Assembly: GCF_010389155.1 (NCBI RefSeq)
Contig: NC_057767.1
Location: 744,001 to 808,000 of the forward strand
Direction of reading: 5' to 3'
DNA from: Erigeron canadensis
Lineage: Eukaryota; Streptophyta; Magnoliopsida; Asterales; Asteraceae
Length of the DNA stretch: 64,000 nucleotides
The notes under the pieces were generated by a model. That model was not told where the DNA came from and did no database searches. It worked only from the letters and a program-made list of their open reading frames with translations. Positions 1 through 10,215 of the stretch are shown here, piece after piece. A program made the translations under genes and the position numbers. Numbering within the stretch: the stretch's first letter is position 1; each line of letters opens with the position of its first letter.

Positions 1-94
1 AAGAAGTTGTTAACATAAGAAAAAAAGTATACAAACTGTGATTTGTTTTCGTGTGTTAATGTCAGGCTTTCATACTTTTTGTATCTTGTTGCAG

Positions 95-1094
95 TTGTTA
101 CTTGGGTGCGGAGCTGTTTAAGTCGGGAGGTGAACGAAGTGAAAACGTTCTAAAATCGCTATGGAGTCACTCGGATGCCATCATGTGCTGCTCTATTAAG
201 GTCGGTTACTCGGTTTGTATATTAGTCATTTTAAAAATGACTCGAGCCAGTTGTACTGAAAACAAATTTTGTGTTCAGGCATTGCCTGTATTCACTTTTG
301 CCAACCAAGCTGGGCTAGATATGCTCGAGACGACGCTAGTTGCACTTCAAGACATTAGTTTTGAAAAAATTCTTGATGAGCATGGACGGAAAGGTCTTCT
401 TACAGAATTTGCACAAATAATGCAACAGGTTTTCCAAGTGTTTTCTTGATTTATTTTCATTCATCAAGTCACCTCTGATACCCAGAACTTGATATGGCAA
501 ATTGCGTAAAATGATTTGGTTGGTTAAAGCGTCAATAGTTGTGAACTTTATTGATTTAAAATACAATTTGTTGGATTTTCATCTTGTATGACCCATTTGA
601 CGTGTATCCTTTCTAGTAAATTTCTAAAACTTTTCTACCCTTTAAACTTGTTAGTGATACAACGTAACCATTTAGAAGCGAACAAGTCAAATATCTTTAT
701 ACTTTTATCAATAACTAGCTCTTGCTGTGATTATGGGAAGGGTAACAATAACTAGTTGGTTGCAAGGGGCAAAAATACATTATGAGAGTTCTTCAATACA
801 TTTGACCTCCTTCCTTTTTGCAATAATTTGCTTTTACAGATAACCCACTAGAGATATAAAAGAAAAACTAATTTGACATGTTCATAAGCAAATGGATTGT
901 TATTGTTGCATCTACAATGTGGTAACATCTATTACGCTTTATGACAGGGGTTTGCGTGCCTTGAAGGCGGAGTGTGTTCATCGAGTATGGGGAGACCAGT
1001 TTCTTATGAGAGAGCAGTGGCGTGGAAAGTATTGAACGAGGAAGAAAACGCTCACTGCGTCTGCTTTATGTTTATCAACTGGTCGTTTGTTTAA
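95..1094 (+). CDS. Class III HD-Zip transcription factor, last three exons (MEKHLA domain), cut by the left edge
   Basis: Three exons can be read: 95-200, 279-428 and 948-1094, with stop TAA at 1092-1094. Introns 201-278 and 429-947 both begin GT and end AG, and an acceptor AG lies at 93-94, so the gene continues left of the window. Spliced, the exons encode about 100 residues of the C-terminal MEKHLA domain of HD-Zip III proteins. Diagnostic pieces are DAIMCCSIK, PVFTFANQAGLDMLETTLVA, GRPVSYERAVAWKVL and a final NWSFV. From memory of the family this end is closest to ATHB-8/REVOLUTA types. Members are nuclear DNA-binding factors that act in vascular and meristem development; the homeodomain, leucine zipper and START domain would lie upstream. 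The 78-bp intron is a multiple of three without stops, so unspliced reading gives a misleading 115-residue frame. No coding lesion is seen, unlike the relic copy at 12161-13529. Confidence 0.9.
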
Positions 1095-1412
1095 CGGATA
1101 GTAAGTATTTTGATTAAAGACTCTTGTAGCGTGCTATGTTGATCGACGATGTTTCTGGATGTATTCTTGTGGTTTCCTACTGTTTTGAACATAGCAACCG
1201 CTATTTTGTTCGTACTTTTAACTTATTACTTAATTATGTATGACATTGTATTGTATTATGACATTTTGTGTTTTTATGTCTTTTAGCTATATGTCTCAGT
1301 TTAAAACATGCCGTTAGTTGTTTATTATATTGATCAAGCTTATATCCTGTCATAAACACGACCTGTTATTTACTTGTATTATCAACAAAAACTTTATATT
1401 AAATGAGAATAT
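1095..1412. other. 3' flank of the HD-Zip III gene up to the copia insertion
   Basis: This is presumed 3' UTR and downstream DNA of the HD-Zip III gene. It stays alignable by eye with 13530-13735 downstream of the relic copy, so it belonged to the duplicated segment. It ends with AATAT (1408-1412), the target-site duplication of the copia element. Confidence 0.6.
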
Positions 1413-1595
1413 TAAAGGAAACGACGTCTTATTTTATTTCCTTAGTTGTAGGACATAATATTTTCCTAGTTTATCTGTTACCTATTTTGTATCCGTGACT
1501 TTAGCTGCAAGTTGAATGTGGCTATATAAACTTATTATGCATGATCGATCATATATATGAAAAACATAGATTTCTGCCTTCAATCAAAATTTTCA
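1413..1595 (+). repeat. 5' LTR of copia-1 (183 bp)
   Basis: The LTR begins TAAAGG rather than the usual TG and ends TTTTCA. It contains a TATA-like GGCTATATAAACTT near 1520-1533, a likely start of element transcription. It matches the 3' LTR without substitutions; the copies differ by one A in an A-run and one TA unit. Confidence 0.92.
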
Positions 1596-1609
1596 TGGTA
1601 TCAAAGCAG
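1596..1609 (+). other. Primer binding site of copia-1
   Basis: TGGTATCAAAGCAG follows the 5' LTR directly. It resembles the usual plant copia site TGGTATCAGAGC, complementary to the 3' end of initiator tRNA-Met, with one G to A change. Confidence 0.85.
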
Positions 1610-1639
1610 TCGATCTAGAACCACTATTCATAAGCCAAC

Positions 1640-4600
1640 ATGACAGGAGAAAAGGGCAGCGGCAGTGGCAAGAACAATGTCATTGACACAAATTCTCCTT
1701 ACTATATACACCCATCCGATTTACCAAAACAAATACATGTTAACGATATCTTGACTGATTGAAACTATAATGATTGGGCCAAGGAGATGGCCAATTTTTT
1801 ATTTGCAAAGAACAAGATGGGATTCGTTGATGGTACGATCCCGAAACCAGAAAAAACATCTGATGATTATATGCACTGGATGCGATGCTATGATCATTGG
1901 ATGGTTCACGACAGCAATGGATAAGGATATTAGAGCAAGCGTTCGATATGCCAATTCATCTTCAGAGATATGGAAAGATTTGAAAGAACGATTTGGTAAA
2001 GAAAGTGCACCCCGTGCTTATGAATTGAAGCAGTTGATTTCCTGTTCGAATCAAGAAGGAGCCTCTGTTTCGTCTTATTACACAAAGCTGCGAAGCATAT
2101 GGGATGAAATACGATCTGTTTTACCAATTCCACAGTGCACATGTGGAAATTGTACTTGTGATATTGGAAAAAGATTGAATGATTTTCAAGAAAAGGAGCG
2201 TTTATACGAGTTTTTGATGGGCCTGGATGCTGATTTTTCGACTATACGGACCCATGTTCTCTCAATGAAAACGACACCCACTCTTGGAGAGGCTTATCGT
2301 CTTGCCTCCGAAGAGGAACAACAAAGATTGATTACTTCAACTAAAAGAACAACCGTTGAACCAGTCGCGTTTAAGACACAGGGGTGGCGAGATGGATCTT
2401 CAAACTCACAGAGGAACTATAAAGGTAACCTCAGAAATTTTAAGCGAAACGGCGACGATAAGGTTGACCATTGTAGCAAGTGCGGAAAGGATGGTCATAA
2501 ACGTGAAAGTTGTTTCGAGATCATCGGATATCCCGAATGGTGGCCAGATAAAAGAAAAATTGATAAGTCGAAATCGAAGGTGGCGCATGTAGAGAAGGAA
2601 TCTGGTGTTGCTGGACTTACTGATGTACAATACCAAATGCTTATGAAGCATTTTAACGAGCAAAAAGAAGAAGGCGACATCACGCGTAAGGCAAATATGG
2701 CTGGTAAGATTGATAAAACCTCTGATTGGATCGTAGATTCGGGGTCTACCGACTATGTAGTCAACAAACTTGAGTTTCTTGAAAGTAGTTTGCCTGTTGC
2801 ACGAGAGATACCCATTATGATTCCTGATGGGAATAGTGTACCCATTCATGCTAAAGGAGTTTGTGCCTTGGATGCTGAACACAAAATTAACGAAGTGTTA
2901 TATGCTCCTGAATTTAATTGCAATTTGCTTTCTGTTAGTAAACTTTCGAAGGATTTGCAATGTGTAGTAAATTTTTTTCCTGATTTTTTTGTCATGCAGG
3001 ACTTACACTCGAAGAAGTTGATTGGCACGGGCAAATGCAAAAATGGTCTTTATCGGATGAAGATGGTAGCACAAGCAAGGAAGGCTATGGCGATCAAGGT
3101 TGACGCAAAAGTTTGGCATTCAAGATTAGGTCATGCATCTCATTCTAAATTGTCGCATATAGATTTTTTAAGGGATGTTTCTTTTAATTTTGGAGATTAT
3201 GTTTGTGATTCTTGTGTTAAAGCGAAACATACTCGAACCCCTTTTCCTAAAAGTTGCATTAAGACCAATGATTGTTTCGAGTTAATCCATTGTGACATTT
3301 GGGGAAAATATAGAAAGGCGTCAACAACGCATGCCAATTTTTTCTAACCATTGTTGACGATTTTAGTAGAGCTCTTTGGGTGTTCCTTATTAAACATAAA
3401 AGTGATGCTGGTGATTGTTTAATTAATTTTCACAAAATGGTGAAGACTCAATTTTCGAAATCCATAAAAAGGATTAGGAGTGATAATGGGGGGGAATTTA
3501 CTTCTAATAGGATGAAGGAGTTTTATGCCAACGAGGGAATTTTACTTGAGACTAGTTGCCCTCACACACCCAACAAAACGGGGTTGTAGAAAGGAAACAT
3601 AGACATTTACTTGAGACTGCCCGGGCCCTCATGTTCCAAGCAAATATTCCAAAACGTTTTTGGGGTGAGTGCATAGAAACCGCCACTTACATCATAAATC
3701 GCCTTCCTTCTAAGGTCATTAAAAATAGGACTCCATATGAGATGATTTTTGGAGAAAAACCAAGCTATGACCACATGAAAACTTTAGGATGCCTGGTTTA
3801 TTATAGTAGCATAGAAACGGGGGGTGATAAGTTCGAATTCAGGGGGAGACCGGGGGTATTTATGGGTTATCCCCAAGGAACTAATAGGTATAAGATTTTT
3901 GATATTGAACATGGAAAAATGGCAATCTCCCGGGATGTTAAATTTGTTGAAACCAATCTTCCTTTTTTGCATCCTAAATTCAATGACACAATAAAAGAAA
4001 ATTTTGATATGAGTTGGTGTGATTATGAACCTATTACAAAAATTGGTGTTGAAATACCACAAAAAACCCCTATTGCACCGTCATCTATTTTTGAAACCAC
4101 AAATGATCAACTTCTCAGTGGTGACACAAATGAAACAAATGAAGTAGTTCTAGACGAAAATCCCATGCAAAGAACTTCAAGGACTAAATTTCCATCAACA
4201 AGGTTACAAAATTTTGAAGTTGAGCTACCACCATCCATCGACCATGCAAGGCCCGTGCGTGATCATACTTCTTCTACGGTACATCCTCTTGCCAATTATG
4301 TTTCTTATGAAAAATTTTCGGATTCTCATAAAGTTTTTTTAGCGGCCATTACTTCAATAAATGAGCCGACTTCTTTCAAGGAAGCTATGCAGGATAAAAA
4401 TTGGCAAGATGCAATGCAGCGTGAGATTCAAGCTTTAGAGGACAATGAAACATGGGTTTTGGAAACGCTACCAGAGGGAAAACATGCAATAGATTCGAAA
4501 TGGGTATACAAAGTTAAGTACAAACCCACTGGAGAAGTTGAAAGATACAAGGCTCGCCTTGTTGCCAGAGGTTTTACCCAGATCGAAGGAGTTGATTATC

Positions 4601-5898
4601 ATGACACGTTTGCCCCCGTGGCTAAGTTGGTCACGGTTCAAGCCTTAATTACTGTGGTTGCAAAAAGAAATTGGACGTTACATCAATTGGATGTAAATAA
4701 TGCCTTTCTTCATGGTGATTTACAAGAAGAAGTATATATGAAGATTCCACAAGGTTTTTCCAACAAAGAAGAGACTAGAGTGTGTCGTTTGAAAAAGTCG
4801 TTATATGGTTTGAAGCAGGCATCACGTGCTTGGTATCAAAAATTCACGGAGTCTTTGTTACAAGTCGGTTTTACGCAGTCAAAGGCGGATCATTCTCTTT
4901 TCATTCATCGCGAAGATGATAAGCTTGTTATGCTTCTGATATATGTCGATGATGTGATTGTGACAGGGAACGATGTGAAAAAAATTGACGAAATCAAGGC
5001 ATATCTTCATGATATTTTTAGCATAAAAGATTTGGGATGCTTGAAATATTTTTTGGGGATTGAGGTTGCTCATACAGCCGATGGGATAGTACTCAGCCAA
5101 CATAAGTATTCTTTGGATATTTTTTCTGATTGTGGACAACTTGGATGTCGGCCTAGTGCTTTTCCTATGGAACAAAATTTGAAACTTGATCAGTGCAATG
5201 ACAGTCATAAGGTTGATGCAACACTTTATCGTCGTCTCATTGGTCGGCTACTTTATCTTCAAGCAACACGACCAGACATCGCTTATGCGGTGAATATTTT
5301 GAGCCAATTTGTTTCTGATCCTCGAGAAGATCATATGAATGCTGTGATTCGTGTTCTTCGATACATCAAGTCAACTATTGGCCAAGGCATTTTTATTCCC
5401 AAAACTGGTGTTTTTGATCTAGTTGCCTTTTGTGATGCGGATTGGTTGGGATGTCCATATTCTAGACGTTCTCGGACAGGTTATTTATTGTTGTTAGGAG
5501 GTGCTCCAATCTCTTGGAAAACAAAGAAACAATCCGTGGTTTCTCGTTCGTCAGCAGAGGCAGAATATCGAGCTATGGCTACTACAGTTAGCGAGGTTCT
5601 TTGGGTTAGATGGTTGCTGAAAGATTTTGCAATCGATATCGTTGAAGCTACACCTCTTTATTGTGACAATGAAGCTGCTCGTCACATAGCCAATCATCCA
5701 AATTTTCATGAACGTACTAAACATGTTGAAATGGATTGTTATTTTGTTCGTGAACGAGTCGAATCTCAAGAAATTTTTCCGAAGTGTGTGTCTAGTAAAC
5801 AACAAGTGGCCGATCTTCTCACTAAACCTTTGGGCTCACAAGCACTTCAGAATTTACTTGGCAAGCTGGGTGTTCGGAATCTTCACACTCCAGCTTGA
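1640..5898 (+). pseudogene. copia-1 gag-pol, broken by one nonsense codon and three frameshifts
   Basis: The reading frame starts at ATG 1640. Gag contains a zinc knuckle CX2CX4HX4C at 2472-2513. Protease has the DSG motif near 2738. Integrase has its HHCC zinc region near 3110-3220 and a conserved core, RT has YVDD at 4942-4953, and RNase H carries the DADW motif near 5440. The pol frame ends in TGA at 5896-5898. Lesions: an in-frame TGA at 1760-1762; a small indel near 1880-1892 in a GATGC-rich spot; a one-base shift in the T-run just before the stop at 3345-3347; and a one-base shift near 3560-3575 in the integrase core. The element therefore cannot make its own Gag-Pol, although RT and RNase H form a clean 780-residue frame from 3556. 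Confidence 0.9.
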
Positions 5899-5905
5899 GG
5901 GGGAG
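5897..5905 (+). other. Polypurine tract of copia-1
   Basis: GAGGGGGAG lies immediately 5' of the 3' LTR and overlaps the end of the pol frame, as is usual for copia elements. Confidence 0.85.
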
Positions 5906-6091
5906 TAAAGGAAAACGACGTCTTATTTTATTTCCTTAGTTGTAGGACATAATATTTTCCTAGTTTATCTGTTACCTATTTTGTATCCGTGACTTTAGCT
6001 GCAAGTTGAATGTGGCTATATAAACTTATTATGCATGATCGATCATATATATATGAAAAACATAGATTTCTGCCTTCAATCAAAATTTTCA
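5906..6091 (+). repeat. 3' LTR of copia-1 (186 bp)
   Basis: It is the same sequence as the 5' LTR apart from one extra A and one extra TA. It is followed by the AATAT target duplication at 6092-6096. Confidence 0.92.
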
Positions 6092-6096
6092 AATAT

Positions 6097-6931
6097 ATAT
6101 AATCAGGATAATTATGATGCAAAAATGACAATGATCTTATTTGTAAGCAAGTTTATTATCCAAAAGTTACAATGATCTTATTTGTAAGCTAGTTTATTAT
6201 GCAAATTATGATTTTATGCTCGACTTTGTATAAGAAATCGCTGGTGGCTCGTAGGGTACAGATTGTACATGACTATATTCTAAATATACAACAAATAACA
6301 CAATCTAAACCCACTAACAATCTAGACCCATTAAGCGTCAGTAACTAGGATTATTTGATGACTCGTTGGTACGGTTTTTAACTTGAGAAGATCTAACTGG
6401 ATTTGAGTCTAACTTCCCATATATGCAGGGTTAGATTAATAGGTGGTTTTTCCGAGAGTCTTGAATGAGTAGAAGTAGCAAATGTTGTAAAAGAAAAATT
6501 AAAAAAACCCACCTATTACATTACCAGATGAGAGAAAAACCCTATCTATGAGAAAAAAAAACCATTCATGTAATTTTGTTTTTAATATAGTCCCATACAG
6601 ATCCCGTGGCAAATGAAACTGCCAAAGGATTAATGTGAATAATAACATCTGCTCACAGGTGAAATTTGGACGAAAAAGGTTCCTTTAGTTGCCCCATGAG
6701 GCACACAAACGACTTCCCACTAGATCCATATTTGTACACGATTAAATGCATAAATCCTTAAATAGTGTATATTGATAGAAAAAAGAAGGAAAAAAAACTT
6801 TGTTCAGGAACTAGGATAGAAACAACTACATGATTAATGGGGCATGCTAACCATATCAATTCCTTAAAATTAAATTTTGAGAATTTTATTCACTATAATG
6901 AAAATTTTCGTAATTTTGGGGCATTAAGCCA
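6097..6931. other. Intergenic, no gene recognised
   Basis: AT-rich DNA. An ATGATCTTATTTGTAAGC motif recurs at about 6130 and 6172 as a short tandem duplication. No long reading frame or splice-consistent coding block is seen. Confidence 0.5.
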
Positions 6932-7754
6932 TCTTATCTTATCTTTTATTATACTAAAGCACAATTGCTCTAATAACTTATTGACCAATCACAACTCTCG
7001 ATTTCTTAATGTTAACTTTTGTTTACAATTTTGACCTTAATTTACACTTTTTGGTTTTCCATCACAAATTTACACTTTTTACCCACTAATTTTAATATAA
7101 TAAATAAATAATAAAAACTAATATATATCCGATAGAATAATAGCTAATATTTATCCTTTTAGCCCTGAATACTTAATTTATATTTATTTTTGGCCATCAA
7201 CTTGCAAAGATTTTTTTTAATTTTTTAAAAAAAGTTACAAAAAGTATTTATACTTAAGTTTTAAAGTAACAATTGTCAATCAAAATTAAAAATAAATTTA
7301 TTTATATTAATATATATAATATAAACACAATTTGAACTCTAGATACATATGTCAAACATAATAACAGATGACGATATACAATATCATTATTCTAAACACA
7401 ATAGGATTCACAGAACATGAGACGATCACAAACAAAACACGATTTACAACAGAGGATTACTTGAAACCTAAATTCAAATCAATATGAACTCCATTCAAGA
7501 TTCATTCTATCTTTCGGTCAAAAAGGTACATAGTTTTCTCCTTTTTTTATATATTAACTTTGCGTATTAATGTTTAAAGTTACAGTTGTCACTCAAATCA
7601 AGAGTCTTAATTGTTATCAAATAATATAAAAACAATCCTAATTATTATCTAATTATTATAAGACAGGTGATTGAAAATAAATCTATGCGTGGTATGGACG
7701 GAATGACTACGACAAACAATTCCATCAATATGTATCGGCAAACAATAAATCTAG
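6932..7754 (+). mobile_element. Non-autonomous Helitron, internally reduced (Helitron A)
   Basis: It begins TCTTATCTTATC after an A and ends ATCTAG before a T, the Helitron pattern of 5' TC, 3' CTRR and insertion between A and T. Its interior matches the better preserved copy at 32374-33782 (for example GAACTCCATTCAAGATTCAT and GACTACGACAAACAAT). The hairpin that should precede the CTAG end is missing here, so the copy has a deletion near its 3' end. No coding capacity. Confidence 0.7.
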
Positions 7755-8074
7755 TTTATATTTATTTGAAAGCTAAAATTAATATACCTAAAATTTGAAA
7801 CAGATTGATCTTATTCGTATTATGAGATTCATTACCGTTAGTAGCCTTCCCCTAAGGCGAAAGTTTTACAGATAAAGTTTTGTCATTTTTGTGTGTGTGA
7901 GATGATAATTAATGGTTTATATCGGTATAGTTCTGTATAAATGTACCAATAGTATATATACGGAGTATATTTTTTAAATGACAGTTCAATTATTGTTTGT
8001 CATATCAGATAAAGGTTGTTTAACTTTAGGGGGAAGGAAATATGAAGCTGTTAGACACCTAAGTTGGGTAGTTG
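7755..8074. other. Intergenic, no gene recognised
   Basis: AT-rich DNA between a Helitron and a SINE. No reading frame or repeat structure that I can name. Confidence 0.5.
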
Positions 8075-8205
8075 GGTTGGATCAGTAGTTGGAGCCCTTG
8101 CCTCTGGAGACAGAGGTCAAGGGTTCGATCCTAATGCCCAGCAAAGCTGGAGGGCCTTTTCTACCTATAGTAGAACATGAAAGCAGTCTCTCTACCTTTT
8201 GTTAA
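8075..8205 (+). mobile_element. tRNA-derived SINE, head region
   Basis: It has a Pol III box A-like GTAGTTGGAGCCC near 8095 and a box B GGGTTCGATCC at 8121-8131, spaced as in a tRNA gene, but no cloverleaf or acceptor stem. The body continues into CT-rich sequence. The family is not assigned. Confidence 0.6.
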
Positions 8206-8233
8206 CTTGTTATGTTTGTAATAATTACTAAGA

Positions 8234-9566
8234 CTATCTCCAATGGGGGTGCTCTTAGGCGCCTTTAGGTGCCCTTGGATATCCTTTGCGGTTGAAGCTT
8301 GTCCAAAATTAAGGATTTTTTGAAGGATGCCGTTACCTAAGGACATGCCTTTACTTGTCCTTACTTAATATATTTTTGTTTTTAGTTGGTGGTAAAAGGA
8401 TATGTACGGATATGCAAGGATATCTAAGGATGTTTGTATGGTTGGAGATAAAATTATAATATTTGAAGGATTTATAAGGACGTATCTATCTATATTTATA
8501 TACATAATAAAACAGTAAGAATCCAAGCTTGATAAAGCTATCCACCTCAACTCAAAATTACCTTTAGAACTTGCCACATAAGATTTTTCATACATGGCAT
8601 CTTCATATTTATTTTTATATCGCTATAAATAATACTCCATATTATGGAAAGAATATACTCGAAATAAATATTAAAATAGAGACTATATATATATACACAA
8701 AATTGTAAAAGTTTAACTACGGACATAGATAGGATTCCTATTTGATTAAGTTATACTTAATCTATACTACTATATAAAGCAAATTGCCTTTTCTCTTTAA
8801 GTAATTAAGAACTTGAAATGACTATATTACCCTTCTTATTTATTCACTAATTTAAACATCTTTACCTATATACCTATAATACCCTTAATAAAATAAACTA
8901 CAACATAGATTCTCCAATCCTTAAATAACCATATTAACCCTTACCGCCGCACATCATCGCCACAATTGCCGCAGCCACACCTTTGTCGTTACCACCATCA
9001 CCGCTGCATCGCGCGGGCACCCCGTCTCGTTATGAATAATATATTAACTTACAAAATATCTTTAACTTCATTTACTTTACATAAGGACTTATTTTGCATA
9101 CGGACGGATTACATATCACGTATACTTTTCTATTATTATTTATTTAAACCCCAACATCATAAGAATGCAATTTATAATCTTAGGGGGGAATATATTATTT
9201 TGCTTTATCTCAAATAAAACCAACCCTATATAAACATTGTAGTTTTATAAGAACTTTGTTTTTATTTTAGTTTGTTAAAAAAATCTTCATATTTGTTTCA
9301 CATATGCTCAAGTTTTAATCATATTCAATAATAGGTTCTTCATGCATTTTAAAATAAATTTTTTTGCTCAATTGATTTAGAGAAGACACTAAATATATAC
9401 CAAGTGTTATACCTTTCAACCATATGCTAAGCATTTGAATATATATTCGTATTATCAACTTTACTTTAAAAAATGTTTGAAAACAACTAGCACATCGTGA
9501 GGGAGTAAAAATCTAGTAAGGATATGATGTGGCAGCTCAAGGAGAGCGTCCTTAGCATAGGAGATA
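8234..9566. mobile_element. Possible DNA transposon or MITE with CTATCTCC ends, carrying a nested insertion
   Basis: The left end CTATCTCCAATGG at 8234 and the right end ending TAGGAGATA at about 9566 are roughly inverted copies. GGATAT-rich sequence follows the left end, and a Helitron-like element is nested at 8761-9029. Another GGTTGGAGATA at about 8440 could be the true right end, making a 210-bp MITE. The target duplication is not clear. Confidence 0.35.
8761..9029 (+). mobile_element. Short Helitron-like element (269 bp)
   Basis: It starts TCTATACTACTATATAAAGC after an A, contains CCACCATCACCGCTGC-rich sequence and a GC-rich 3' hairpin (CCGC...GCGG near 9001-9016), and ends CTCG before a T. 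The same layout occurs at 59998-60177 and 57317-57489, so this is a repeated family. Confidence 0.6.
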
Positions 9567-9609
9567 AGACTAATAACAACTCATTGTTATTTTTTGGGTG
9601 TTAATTAGA

Positions 9610-10055
9610 AATACAAGGCGTATGAAGACGAGCCCTTGTACATTCATGTTTATCGCATAAATCTAAACCCCAAACAATCACAATATTATTAGCAGCGGAG
9701 AAGGAGTCTGTATTGTTTTAAGTAAGGTAATATATAATATATACTTTTTGATTATCTCGTTGCTAGCTTTAGTTTTACATATAATAATTTCGTTTGGTTA
9801 TATATATATATATATATTAGCAGCAGAGATGGAATCTGTTTATCGCAAAAACAAAAACCTAAACTTATTTGACATAAAGCGCCTAAAAATACGACCCCTG
9901 GTACATTGATACATGTTTATTTCAAAACCCTAAGCCAGCAGAGAAGGAATCTGTAATGCTTTTTTTTAATCAAGGCATATATAGATATAGATTTCTGATT
10001 ATCATTTTGCCAGCTTTGGTTATATATATATAATTTAGTTTGGTTTTCTATATAG
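9610..10055 (+). repeat. Tandemly duplicated 5' leader/promoter segment of the F-box gene
   Basis: Two direct copies, about 9610-9817 and 9870-10055, share ACATGTTTAT, AGCAGnGGAGAAGGAnTCTGT, a TTTCTGATTATC-type stretch and AATTTAGTTTGGTT. A single related copy lies at about 14640-14850 before the second F-box paralogue, so the unit is ancestral F-box leader sequence that duplicated only in front of the first gene. Confidence 0.65.
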
Positions 10056-10198
10056 AGTAAAACCTCTATAATTAGAGGTTATTAATTCATAGAGTGTTTA
10101 TTTTATAATATTTCTTTCAAATTGGGACCGAACAAATTATTAATTTTAATTTATCGAGATTATTGATTATTTGAGTATTATTTTATAGAGGTTTTACT
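10056..10198. mobile_element. MITE with AGTAAAACCTCTATAA terminal inverted repeats
   Basis: The left end AGTAAAACCTCTATAA at 10056 and the right end TTATAGAGGTTTTACT at 10198 are inverted copies, giving 143 bp. Flanking CTATATAG and GCATATAC agree at 5 of 8 positions, compatible with an old 8-bp duplication (hAT-like). The paralogous leader at about 14840 lacks it. It ends 17 bp before the F-box start codon. Confidence 0.75.
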
Positions 10199-10215
10199 GC
10201 ATATACTTAACAAGA

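Larger units (their letters stand above)
1413..6091 (+). mobile_element. Ty1/copia LTR retrotransposon, complete structure, recent insertion (copia-1)
   Basis: The element has two LTRs (1413-1595 and 5906-6091), a tRNA-Met-type primer binding site right after the 5' LTR, a polypurine tract right before the 3' LTR, and a 5-bp target duplication AATAT on both sides (1408-1412 and 6092-6096). The LTRs show no substitutions by eye, only two small length differences, which points to a very recent insertion. The protein order is Gag, protease, integrase, RT, RNase H, which defines copia rather than gypsy. The LTRs are short for copia. I do not assign a lineage. It lies in the downstream region of the HD-Zip III gene in the same orientation. 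Confidence 0.95.

Noticed and set aside
102..449. A 115-codon open frame as a separate small gene
   Set aside because: It is two HD-Zip III exons plus a 78-bp intron that happens to be open. GT-AG sites and homology support splicing.
336..566. Minus-strand frame over the HD-Zip exon
   Set aside because: Antisense shadow of a coding exon; no homology recognised.
2406..2882. Minus-strand frame of 158 codons inside copia-1
   Set aside because: Antisense of gag/protease; composition follows the sense codons.
8101..8131. tRNA gene at the GGGTTCGATCC box
   Set aside because: No acceptor stem or cloverleaf; consistent with a SINE head.
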